Source: CAZJLP01 sp964546955 (GTDB taxonomy: Bacteria; Verrucomicrobiota; Verrucomicrobiia; Opitutales; Opitutaceae). Taken from it: 14,152 bases of DNA. Positions 1-7,500 of this stretch are shown piece by piece. Where the stretch lies: the NCBI GenBank assembly GCA_964546955.1, contig CAZJLP010000084.1:1-14152 (forward strand), in the 5' to 3' direction. How positions within the stretch are numbered: position 1 is the stretch's first letter; the number at the start of each line of letters is the position of its first letter. Made by a program: the position numbers and the translations under genes. Below the pieces are notes generated by a model. The model did no database searches and was not told the origin of the DNA. It saw only the letters and a list, made by a program, of their open reading frames with translations.

Positions 1-660
1 AAAAACGGCCGCAATGGCCGCCCCTGTTCCGCCGCTCGAGCCAGCGGGTCCGCGCGTGAGATCGTGCGGATTGTGCGTCTGCAGACCCATCGAGCTGAAG
101 CCATTCGGCACGGCGCCTTTCTTGATGACTTCAGGATCTTTGGCACCGCTTACGCTGCCGCCTCCGCCCGCCCATTCGCTGAGGTTGACCTTGGCCAGAA
201 TGATGGCGCCGGCGTCGCGGAGCTTTTTTGCGATGAAAGCGTCGTCGGGCGGAATCGAACCAGCGAGCAACTGCGACCCGCCGGTGGTGGGCAGGTCAAA
301 GGTGTCGATGTTGTCCTTGAGGACAATCGGAATGCCGTGGATGGCGGAGCGAACTTTCCCCGCTTTTCTCTCTGTATCGAGCGCGCGCGCTTCATCCAGT
401 GCTTTTGGATTCAGAGTGATGACGGTGTTGAGCGACGGGCCCTGTTTGTCGTAGGCGGCGATGCGCGCCAGGTACAACTGGGTGAGTTTTTCGGAGGTGA
501 GCGTTCCAGCTTTAAAGGCGGCGTTGAGGTCGGCGATCGTCGCGTTGGCGAGGTCGGGTTTGCTGCCGTTGCCGAGGAGGACGGTGGACGAAGCCAGAAG
601 CCAGAGGCCTGTGGCCAGAGTCCGGCGGGTGGCGATGGCGAGTAAGCGAAGCGATTTCAT
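1..660 (-). CDS. Secreted amidase-signature enzyme, Sec type, 3'-truncated by window edge
   Basis: An open frame starts at the ATG at 660-658 and runs to base 1 with no stop, giving 220 residues. It is the N-terminal part of an amidase-signature hydrolase that cleaves carboxamide C-N bonds. Residues 1-30 form a basic then hydrophobic Sec-type signal peptide. Catalytic Lys115 lies in VLKDN and the cis-Ser is Ser208 in the GSSGG motif. The nucleophile serine, expected near residue 232 (24 residues after the cis-Ser, as in the other copies), lies outside the window. By hand alignment about 151 of 185 residues (about 82 percent) match the gene directly upstream (697-2340), so this is a recent tandem duplicate. 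It begins 36 bases after that gene's stop and is very likely cotranscribed. No convincing Shine-Dalgarno site precedes the ATG. The family call is firm. The substrate is unknown, although the Sec-type copies resemble bacterial peptide amidases (Stenotrophomonas Pam). Confidence 0.93.
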   Translation of the reverse strand, partial: MKSLRLLAIATRRTLATGLWLLASSTVLLGNGSKPDLANATIADLNAAFKAGTLTSEKLTQLYLARIAAYDKQGPSLNTVITLNPKALDEARALDTERKAGKVRSAIHGIPIVLKDNIDTFDLPTTGGSQLLAGSIPPDDAFIAKKLRDAGAIILAKVNLSEWAGGGGSVSGAKDPEVIKKGAVPNGFSSMGLQTHNPHDLTRGPAGSSGGTGAAIAAVF

Positions 661-696
661 GGCGGACGGAATACAGGGTTGAGCGGTCGAACGGGA

Positions 697-2340
697 TCAA
701 AACGTCAACGTGTCGCTGGCGAGCGCGGGCGTGTGTTTTGGCAGAACGATGGCCTTGGTGGCCTGTTCAAAGTCATAACCATAGCCGAGCAGCTTCGGTT
801 CGCTGAAGGCCGGGCCGAAAAAGCTGAGCGTGACGGGGAGGCCGTCATTCGTCATGCCCGCTGGCACGATCAGGTCGGGGAAGCCGGTCTGGTTGGCGAA
901 GCTGGTGGCCGAGTCCGAGGGAGGAGGGTTGTCTGGCGGGACAATCGGCGTGGCCGGGCGGGGCGACGTCGGGTAGACGATCGCGTCGAGTTTGTGCTTC
1001 GAGAAAATCGCCAGGATTCCAGCGGTCGTCGCGGTCAACTGGTCATTCTTGATCGCCAGATAAACGGGGTCATCGAGGTCGAGCGCGATGGACGCGGTGT
1101 ACGTGAGAGCGAAGGCTTTCTGCGGGCTTCTGTACCCGGTCTTCGGATCGTTGGAGAGTTCCACCACCTCGTCGAACGATTTGGGAAAACCCGGTTTGGT
1201 GGTCTTGAGATACTCGGTGAGCTGGGCTTTGAATTCGGAGGCAACCAGCAGATTGTAGATCGGCTGCTTCGAAACCAACAGGTACTCGGGATAGTAGACA
1301 TCGACCGTTTCGGCCCCGAGCTTTTTCAAAGTTGCGATGGCCTCGTCCATCACCGCGTCGGTGCCGGGGTCTTTGCCCATGAAATCGCGAGCGATGCCGA
1401 TCCGAGCTCCTTTGAGGGCGCCCTTTTTGAGGAACTTGGTGTAGTCCTGCTCAAATTTGCCCACGCTTTTTTTCGTTGCCGGGTCGGCTGCGTCCACGCC
1501 CGTCATGACCCCGAGTGCGACCGCGATATCGTAGACCGAGCGGGCGTGGGGTCCGCCCGTGTCGAAGCTGAGGGCGAGAGGGATGATGCCATCGCGGCTC
1601 ATCAGGCCGTGGGTCGGTTTAAGTCCGACTGTGCCATTGGCGGAAGACGGTCCGCGCACAGAGCCGCCGGTGTCGGAGCCGAGGCCGAATTGCGCGAAAA
1701 CCGCGGCGATGGCGGCTCCGGTCCCGCCGCTTGAGCCCGAGGGGCCGCGGCTGAGATCGTGGGGATTCTTCGTTTGCAGCCCCATGGAGCTGAAGCCGTT
1801 TGGCACCGCGCCTTTCTTGCGGACTTCCGGATCCTTTGTGCCGCTGACACTGCCTCCGCTTCCGGCCCATTCGCTTAAATTTACCTTGGCGAGGATGATC
1901 GCTCCGGCGTCTCGAAGCTTTTTTACGACATAGGCATCGTCGGGTGGAATCGAGCCGGCCAGCAGTTGGGAGCCTCCGGTGGTGGGCAGGTCGAATGTGT
2001 CGAAGTTGTCTTTCAGGACGATGGGAATGCCATGCAGAGGTCCGCGTGTCTTCCCGGCTTTGCGCTCCGCATCGAGTAGTTTGGCTTGTTCAAGCGCTTT
2101 GCGGTTCAGCGTGATAACGGTGTTGATCGCAGGGCCCTGTTTGTCGAACGCCTCGATGCGGGCGAGGTATGCCTGGGTCAGTTTTTCCGCGGTCAGGGAT
2201 CCTTTCGACATGGCCGACTGGAGGTCGGCAATTGTCGCGGTGGCGAGATCGAGTTTGGCGCCGTTTGCCCAAGCGGACGCGGCCGATAGAAGGACGGTGA
2301 GAACCGAGATGAGGGACCGGGGTGAGGCGGGAGTGCTCAT
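697..2340 (-). CDS. Secreted amidase-signature enzyme, Sec type, complete
   Basis: A 547-residue amidase-signature enzyme with ATG at 2340 and TGA at 697-699. Residues 1-25 are a Sec signal peptide with an AWA-N cleavage site, so the mature enzyme should be periplasmic. The Ser-cisSer-Lys triad is complete: Lys110 (VLKDN), cis-Ser203 (SGSSGG) and nucleophile Ser227 (DTGGSVRGP). The 24-residue spacing between the serines equals that of fatty acid amide hydrolase (217/241). The C-terminal GLPVTLSFFGPAFSEPKLL segment is the usual end of the fold. The length is normal for an exported single-domain member. It is the second amidase after the receptor at 4093-6930 and lies 123 bases from its upstream neighbour. 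Overall it looks like a peptide-amidase relative releasing ammonia or an amine from a carboxamide, but the substrate is inferred only from family resemblance. Confidence 0.95.
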   Translation of the reverse strand: MSTPASPRSLISVLTVLLSAASAWANGAKLDLATATIADLQSAMSKGSLTAEKLTQAYLARIEAFDKQGPAINTVITLNRKALEQAKLLDAERKAGKTRGPLHGIPIVLKDNFDTFDLPTTGGSQLLAGSIPPDDAYVVKKLRDAGAIILAKVNLSEWAGSGGSVSGTKDPEVRKKGAVPNGFSSMGLQTKNPHDLSRGPSGSSGGTGAAIAAVFAQFGLGSDTGGSVRGPSSANGTVGLKPTHGLMSRDGIIPLALSFDTGGPHARSVYDIAVALGVMTGVDAADPATKKSVGKFEQDYTKFLKKGALKGARIGIARDFMGKDPGTDAVMDEAIATLKKLGAETVDVYYPEYLLVSKQPIYNLLVASEFKAQLTEYLKTTKPGFPKSFDEVVELSNDPKTGYRSPQKAFALTYTASIALDLDDPVYLAIKNDQLTATTAGILAIFSKHKLDAIVYPTSPRPATPIVPPDNPPPSDSATSFANQTGFPDLIVPAGMTNDGLPVTLSFFGPAFSEPKLLGYGYDFEQATKAIVLPKHTPALASDTLTF

Positions 2341-2463
2341 GATTTAGCATGTGGGTGGGAGGGCGACGCGTGGTGAGGATCCGAAAATCGATGAATCAAA
2401 GCGGCCCGCCCGAAAGAGGCGGGAGAGGGTCGGTTGATTGCAGTGCATGGGGGCAAGATGCGG
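2341..2463 (-). promoter_or_regulatory. Intercistronic spacer with a GC-rich hairpin
   Basis: This is the longest gap inside module B (123 bases). At 2405-2423 it holds a perfect 6-bp inverted repeat (CCCGCC / GGCGGG) with a 7-base loop. On the minus strand only a TTT follows, so it is a poor intrinsic terminator. A role in transcript processing, stability or partial attenuation between the first and later amidases is a guess. No open frame in the spacer resembles a protein. Confidence 0.4.
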
Positions 2464-4080
2464 CTAGTAGTCGATCCGCTCGCCGGGAAGGGGCGGAGTA
2501 TGGACGGGCAACCTGCGCGCTTTCGTCGCCTGTTCGAAGGAGTATCCCAACGCGAGCAGTTTGGGTTCGCTGAAGGCCGGGCCGAAAAAACTGATCCCCA
2601 CCGGTAGGCCGTTCGATGTGAAACCGGCCGGAACGATCAGATCGGGAAAGCCGGAGAGATTGGCGAAATTGGTCGGTGAGTTGGCCGCGGCCATCGTTGC
2701 CGGCGTCGGCTCTTCGCCGATCTTCGCCGGACGACGCGGACTCGTCGGATAGACGATCGCATCGAGTTTGTTGATCTCGATCAGCGCTTGCAGCGTGTCC
2801 CGGACAAAGGCGAGACCCTGATTTCTGGCGACCAGGTACACCGGATCGTTGAGCGCCGGCGCCTTGGCCTCAGCGCGATAAAGTGTCAGCCGGCCGTGGT
2901 TCGGCCAGTAGCCTTCGGGCGAGCGCGACGTGATCTTTTCGGAAAGTGCGAGCAGTTCGGAGTGTTTTTTCGGAAATCCGGGCTTTAGCGTGGCGAGATA
3001 ATCCTCGATCTGTGCCTTGAATTCGGGCCGTCGAATCGCGTTGTAGAGGTCGCTGCGGATTTTCAACAACGTGTCTGGATATTTCACGTCGACGATGGTC
3101 GCCCCCTGCGCCTTCATTGCGGAAAGGGCGGATTCGACGACGGAATCGACATCGGCGTCCTGGCCGAGAAAATCGCGGGCGATGCCGATGCGCGCGTCCT
3201 TTAAGGCGTGTTTGTCGAGGAAGGCTGTGTAGTCCGTTTCGCTTTTTCCCAGGCTCTTTTTGGTCGCCTCGTCGCGCGGGTCCACGCCGGTCGTGTAGTT
3301 GAGCGAGACCGCGATGTCGTAGACCGAAAGCGCCATCGGCCCGCCGGTGTCGAAGGAAAGAGCCAAGGGGATGATACCCGCGCGGCTGAGCAGGCCGTGC
3401 GTCGGTTTCAAACCGACAATCCCGTTGCTGGTGGAAGGTCCGCGGATCGAACCCCCGGTATCGGTTCCATAACCGAGAGGCGAATACACCGCGGCGATGC
3501 CGACGCCCGTGCCGCCGGAAGAGCCAGACGGCGTGACGTCGAGCTTATGCGGATTGTGTGATTGGCCGCCCAGAGAGCTCATCGCACCGCCGGAGGCGAA
3601 TTCGCTGAGGTTGACCTTCGCGAGGATGATCGCGCCGGCGGCGCGCAATTGTTTCACGAGCGTCGCATCCTGGGGAGGCAGGGAGTCCTTGAGGCCGTAA
3701 AAGCCTCCCGTCGTAGGGAGATCCACGGTGTCGAAATTATCTTTGAGGATGACGGGGATTCCGTGAATCAGCGACCGCCGGCCTTTCGCTTTCCGTTCGG
3801 CGTCGAGGGCGCGCGCTTCTTCGGTCGCTTTGCGATTCAACGTGATGATCGCGTTGAGCTTTGGTTCGTACGCCTCGATTCGTGCCAGGTAGAGCTGCAC
3901 CAGTTTTTCGGAAGTCAGTGCGCCCGCATCGATGGCGGCGTTCAGGTCTGAAATGGTGGCCGAATCAAGCTGGAGGGTGGCTGCGGGCAGGCAAGGAGCG
4001 CCCGCGACTGTGAACAGAAGGATCCGAATCGCCCGTGCGAACACGGTTGGGCGGCGGAATGAATCGAGGGAGGATCTCAT
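2464..4080 (-). CDS. Secreted amidase-signature enzyme, first amidase of module B
   Basis: A 538-residue amidase-signature enzyme with ATG at 4080, 12 bases after the stop of the TonB receptor at 4093, which argues for one transcript. The N-terminus (about residues 1-34) has an extended basic region, then a hydrophobic core ending near LPAA, consistent with a Sec signal. Cys30 follows a proline (GAPC), which does not fit a lipobox. Catalytic residues are Lys113 (ILKDN), cis-Ser187 (SGSSGG) and Ser211 (DTGGSIRGP), again 24 apart. The insertion seen in the two other Sec-type copies between SEWAG and the NPH motif (the SVSG...KKGAVPNG stretch) is absent here, so this is a more distant paralogue and may differ in substrate preference. 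Like its neighbours it should hydrolyse a carboxamide in the periplasm. Confidence 0.95.
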   Translation of the reverse strand: MRSSLDSFRRPTVFARAIRILLFTVAGAPCLPAATLQLDSATISDLNAAIDAGALTSEKLVQLYLARIEAYEPKLNAIITLNRKATEEARALDAERKAKGRRSLIHGIPVILKDNFDTVDLPTTGGFYGLKDSLPPQDATLVKQLRAAGAIILAKVNLSEFASGGAMSSLGGQSHNPHKLDVTPSGSSGGTGVGIAAVYSPLGYGTDTGGSIRGPSTSNGIVGLKPTHGLLSRAGIIPLALSFDTGGPMALSVYDIAVSLNYTTGVDPRDEATKKSLGKSETDYTAFLDKHALKDARIGIARDFLGQDADVDSVVESALSAMKAQGATIVDVKYPDTLLKIRSDLYNAIRRPEFKAQIEDYLATLKPGFPKKHSELLALSEKITSRSPEGYWPNHGRLTLYRAEAKAPALNDPVYLVARNQGLAFVRDTLQALIEINKLDAIVYPTSPRRPAKIGEEPTPATMAAANSPTNFANLSGFPDLIVPAGFTSNGLPVGISFFGPAFSEPKLLALGYSFEQATKARRLPVHTPPLPGERIDY

Positions 4081-4092
4081 GAGCGCTGCCCG

Positions 4093-6930
4093 TTAGAATT
4101 TGTAGACGTACGAGATATCCGCCGACCGATGAAATTTGGGGTCCAACCAGTAGAACGAGCCGCGGTTCCAAATCTCTTTGTCGAAAAGGTTGATCACGTT
4201 GAGATTCACCTCCCATTGCTTCGTCCGGTATCCGATCAGAGCGTCGACCGTGGTCGCTGCCGGGACGTTGATCGTATGGAGACGGTCGGTGGCAAACGTG
4301 CCCTGGTGATAGACCGTGGCCTGGAAAACCCATTTGTTGGTTGGGGTGAAGATGGTTGTTAAGTTTACCACGCGGTCGGGGATTCCCTCCACTTCGCGGA
4401 AGTCGGCTTCGCTATCCGGGATCGTGGTGAAAAGCCTCCCGCCCCACCCGAAGGCTTCGGCCGGGATGACCATTTTGCCCGTGGAATCGACCACATCCGG
4501 GTACCCCAACGTCCGTGCGTCCACCGAAATCTGGCCACCCTGGAGGTACTTCGCTTGCGAGAACGCCGCACCGGCGATGAAAGTCCACTTTTTGTTCATC
4601 ACCCAGCGAAGATCGCCCTCCCAGCCGCGGCTCAGCGTGCTCGAGGCGGCGCCGCCGATCGTGCTGTTCGCGTCGAAAGCGGTGCGCGTCTGCTCGAAAT
4701 ACGCGGCCGATCCAAACAGTTTGCCGTTAAGCACGGCGACTTTGATTCCGCCCTCGTCCATCTTGGATTTGCCTAGAAGTTGTCCCACCAAGAGAGGTCG
4801 AACGGAAAACTCTTGGGCCGAAGCGTTGTTGATGATGAGAGCTTGCTCGGCGTAGGTGCCATACACCCGGACGCCTTTGAACAGCTCGTAAGTCAGACTG
4901 CTCGACCACGAAATCCCGCTGTCGTCGGCCGCCGCGTCGAAGTTTCGGTCGGTGAAGAGGCCGGTGGCGGCAAAGAACGAGAAGGGCGCGCCAGGGTTGG
5001 TGGCTCCGCCTTTCTGGTACGTGCCCGCTGGCTCCCGGGTCCACGCGTCGATATAGTCCCACCGGGCGCCAAGCAGCAGGTTGATCTTTTCGAAAAAGGT
5101 GGTGTCGGTGAGCGCGCCCACGCCGACGTTGGTGTAGTGGGATTTCGCGGTGAACGAAGGGGGGCTGCCGTCGTAACCGCGTTTGTGGACCATGCTGTAG
5201 AAGGTGTCATTTGCCGTGAACGTCTGCTCCACCCGTTTGGCGTCCTCATGGACAAGGCTGCGGCGGAAATCGATGTCGGTCGGAACGGTCGAGACTCGAT
5301 AGGTGTCGAGGTAGTAGATGTTGCCCGAAGCCAGAGCGTCGACCGACAGCCAGCGCGCCGGCTTGAATTTGCGCTGGACGGTCGTTTTGTTTTCGGCCGT
5401 GAAGACGGCCTGATGTTGGGAAAACGGATTGCGCCCGTCCTTCGTCTGTTTATGCGCGTCGAGGAGCGACTGGTTCTTGAGCGAATAGTCCGGATTGTAG
5501 TCGTTGAGGAAATCCAGGAAGAAAGCCCCGATGTTGGCGTCGTAGTAGTCCTCGCCAAAGGATTGCCGCTTGTTGAGGGGCTTTTCGACCCAGGTGTCGG
5601 GATCCAGATCGAAGGCGGGCGGAAGGAAAAATCTCTGCGGCGCCTGGCTGGTATCGGGCACGGCGTCGACTTTTCCGTCGGCGAGCGTGATATTGCGGGT
5701 TGGGTAGACAAGCAACTCGTAGCCCATCCGCTGCACGGGAGCATTTCCCACCATGGTTGGACTCGTATCCGTGTATCCTGTACGGAATTGGCTGATAGTG
5801 ATTGTCGCGGGGTTGAGCGATCGAGCCAGGCCCATTGCCGGGGCGCCCTGCCAGGGAACAGAGCGGAAAAGGGGATCGTTGGTCTGGCCGTTGTAGTACA
5901 GACTGGAGCCGATTCCACGTACCACGCGCGCCGGATCGTTGGTCAGAGCGCTCAACTGCGGTGTTCCGCGGAAATATGAGTTGCGCACTTCCCGTTCCGA
6001 GATCCGGCCGTCCCCGTTCTCATCCAGCCGGTAAGAGAAACCGCCATCCCAGTAGTTTTGGCGTTCGATCGTGTGAATCGTGGTTCGGTTGATGCCGCCG
6101 GGAAGGCCGCCGCGGGAGTGCTGCACAACGCCGCCCGTTTCCAGCCGGATGTCGTCCGTGAGGTCGAAGGAAAGGGTGGCTTGGATCAGCTCTTGTTGGT
6201 CGAAGTTGTTAACCTTCCACGACTCGGAGTTCTCGACGTAACTGTAGATATGGAACCCGCCGTTCTTTTTCACGAAAGGTAATTTCACAGGTCCGCCGAT
6301 CTCGCCGGTGGCGATCTTTTTGTTGTAAGATCCGATGGTGAGACGGAATTGACCAGTGTAGTGATCGAGATATTTTCCGGTGGTGGCCAGCCGGGCGGTC
6401 TTTGGGTTGAAATTAACGTACCCACCGATGCGCCCGAGACCGTAGATGGGCGACGCCGGACCGCGGACAATTTCGAGGGAATCGTTGGCCGTCCAGAGGG
6501 TGCGGAAATTGCCCTGCGGATCTATCCGCTTCATCCCGCGAAAGTAGAAGTCGGAGGTTTGGTTGCGAATCGAGATGTTTCCCTGAAGACCGAAACGAAA
6601 ATTCGAATACGTGCTCGGTGCGATTTTGATCAAGTCTTCGGAATTGCGAATCGCCAGGTTGTCCAGCAGGGATGAATTCACGACATAGACGGCCCGGGGG
6701 ATTTCCATGATCGGCCGATCGAATCCGATGACGGATCTCAGCGGCTGGGCGGGCAGAACCATTGCTTTGTCTTCTGCCTTTTCTTCGGCGACGAAACGTT
6801 CCAGTACGACGATATCTTCCTTGGGCGGCACCGGAACGGTAGGCTCTGGTGAAGGAGCAGGGGCTTCCTGCGCAAAGGCGCTCAGCGTCAGTAGCAGCGA
6901 AAGCGGCAGGACGCGGTGAAGTGTTTTCAT
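4093..6930 (-). CDS. TonB-dependent outer-membrane receptor, module B
   Basis: A 945-residue TonB-dependent receptor with ATG at 6930 and TAA at 4093. Residues 1-20 are a Sec signal peptide (AFA-QE). A proline-rich linker follows to about residue 37, then EDIVVLERFVA (38-48), the likely TonB-interacting segment. The plug spans about 60-180, with RGMKRIDPQGN (131-141) and VRGPASPIYG (155-164), a siderophore-receptor-like plug signature. The rest is the beta-barrel, ending in an aromatic Phe (YVYKF) as expected for BAM recognition. There is no N-terminal carboxypeptidase-like or STN domain. An EF-hand-like loop sits at 303-314. The protein should import a ligand too large for porins into the periplasm, where the downstream amidases act. 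Ligand identity is unknown. The plug looks siderophore-like, but the amidase neighbours argue for an amide compound. The upstream gap holds a dead amidase fragment and no obvious Shine-Dalgarno site. Confidence 0.95.
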   Translation of the reverse strand: MKTLHRVLPLSLLLTLSAFAQEAPAPSPEPTVPVPPKEDIVVLERFVAEEKAEDKAMVLPAQPLRSVIGFDRPIMEIPRAVYVVNSSLLDNLAIRNSEDLIKIAPSTYSNFRFGLQGNISIRNQTSDFYFRGMKRIDPQGNFRTLWTANDSLEIVRGPASPIYGLGRIGGYVNFNPKTARLATTGKYLDHYTGQFRLTIGSYNKKIATGEIGGPVKLPFVKKNGGFHIYSYVENSESWKVNNFDQQELIQATLSFDLTDDIRLETGGVVQHSRGGLPGGINRTTIHTIERQNYWDGGFSYRLDENGDGRISEREVRNSYFRGTPQLSALTNDPARVVRGIGSSLYYNGQTNDPLFRSVPWQGAPAMGLARSLNPATITISQFRTGYTDTSPTMVGNAPVQRMGYELLVYPTRNITLADGKVDAVPDTSQAPQRFFLPPAFDLDPDTWVEKPLNKRQSFGEDYYDANIGAFFLDFLNDYNPDYSLKNQSLLDAHKQTKDGRNPFSQHQAVFTAENKTTVQRKFKPARWLSVDALASGNIYYLDTYRVSTVPTDIDFRRSLVHEDAKRVEQTFTANDTFYSMVHKRGYDGSPPSFTAKSHYTNVGVGALTDTTFFEKINLLLGARWDYIDAWTREPAGTYQKGGATNPGAPFSFFAATGLFTDRNFDAAADDSGISWSSSLTYELFKGVRVYGTYAEQALIINNASAQEFSVRPLLVGQLLGKSKMDEGGIKVAVLNGKLFGSAAYFEQTRTAFDANSTIGGAASSTLSRGWEGDLRWVMNKKWTFIAGAAFSQAKYLQGGQISVDARTLGYPDVVDSTGKMVIPAEAFGWGGRLFTTIPDSEADFREVEGIPDRVVNLTTIFTPTNKWVFQATVYHQGTFATDRLHTINVPAATTVDALIGYRTKQWEVNLNVINLFDKEIWNRGSFYWLDPKFHRSADISYVYKF
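5989..6024 (-). other. EF-hand-like calcium loop inside the module B receptor
   Basis: Residues 303-314 read DENGDGRISERE. Ligand positions 1, 3, 5, 9 and 12 carry Asp, Asn, Asp, Ser and Glu, with Gly at 6 and Ile at 8, matching the canonical EF-hand loop. It lies in the early barrel, after several predicted strands, probably in an extracellular loop. That topology is inferred. The same loop is present in the other receptor. Confidence 0.7.
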
Positions 6931-7079
6931 GGCGTGTGACGGATGGAAGGGAGGGAGGCGTGACGAGTGTTAAAGAGGCGCTGCGCCGTGGTGTGGCCAT
7001 CGGCCTCTGTCTCGGTCGAAGACGACCCGAGAGTGCAGCTGTTTGCCGCGGGCGTCGTTGGCTCGCAGAGTAGGGGATG

Positions 7080-7359
7080 GCGGGACTGGCGATGTCGCGC
7101 GGTGGCCCCATCGAGGACCCCGAGCCGTTTTCAGGACTGCGGATTCAAAGGAATAACTGCATTGAGCTTGGGTCCGCGGTGACCGGAAGCCGCAATTTGC
7201 GTCGACTACAACGGCATCAGCTTTTCGGCGGACCGGGCCCCGTTTTGTCGGCGACGGGATTTCGGCGATCGTCGCCAAAGTGAGCTCGATCGTTGCCGCT
7301 GAGCTGGTTATGTCGGCAACGAGGGCCGCTGGGCCAGGAGGGAGGCGCAAACGATCCAT
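7080..7359 (-). pseudogene. Decayed 5' fragment of a Sec-type amidase gene
   Basis: The gap between the two modules holds a broken amidase N-terminus. From an ATG at 7359 one frame gives a short hydrophobic stretch, then LATIAEI...KRG (compare NATIADL...KAG in the live copies). Two bases are missing near 7233-7242 and the frame shifts. In the next frame 7232-7134 gives SAEKL...QIAASGHRGP and PKLNAVIPLNPQS, aligned with SEKL...RIAAYDKQGP and SLNTVITLNPKA of the partial amidase at 1-660. It is broken by an in-frame TAG (7206-7208) and ended by TGA (7131-7133). A further shift restores VLKTAR and then VLD (compare ALDEARALD). Similarity may continue weakly to about 7000, where GKQL resembles GSQL. 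No catalytic residues remain. It belongs to the Sec-type class of module B and was probably once a full gene just upstream of that module's receptor. Confidence 0.8.
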
Positions 7360-7434
7360 CGTGATTTGCGTTGCCAAGAAGCTCCTGGGACGGTCGGCTG
7401 ACCGAGCCTGATTGAGCTCTTGGTGGACGTTTGT

Positions 7435-7449
7435 GGTTGAGTGATTGGC
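7435..7449 (-). repeat. 15-base element shared with the module A leader, degenerate copy
   Basis: On the minus strand this reads GCCAATCACTCAACC, identical to 13391-13405. Similarity continues past it: after three mismatches, five more bases (ACCCA on the plus strand) match. Here it lies about 76 bases upstream of the ATG of the dead amidase and downstream of the stop at 7501. The left arm of the inverted repeat found in the other copy is only partly kept. It could be a relic of a duplicated leader or a working binding site. Confidence 0.6.
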
Positions 7450-7500
7450 GTTACCCAGCGGCAGGCGAAAACCCCGGGCTCTTTCAGGTTTGTTTTGCGA

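Noticed and set aside
679..1734. Long plus-strand open frame opposite the complete Sec-type amidase
   Set aside because: It is antisense to a gene with an intact catalytic triad, has Arg/Gly-rich composition typical of GC-rich shadow frames, and shows no recognisable motif.
3988..3993. Lipoprotein signal (cysteine at residue 30) in the amidase at 2464-4080
   Set aside because: The cysteine is preceded by Ala-Pro; proline at -1 does not fit the lipobox.
4780..5979. 399-codon plus-strand open frame opposite the module B receptor
   Set aside because: It lies wholly antisense to a well-supported receptor, with no domain, signal or start context.
6970..7377. 135-codon minus-strand frame in the inter-module gap as a real small gene
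   Set aside because: It starts at TTG, and its only family-like residues are amidase blocks that jump to other frames, so it is a fragment of the pseudogene.
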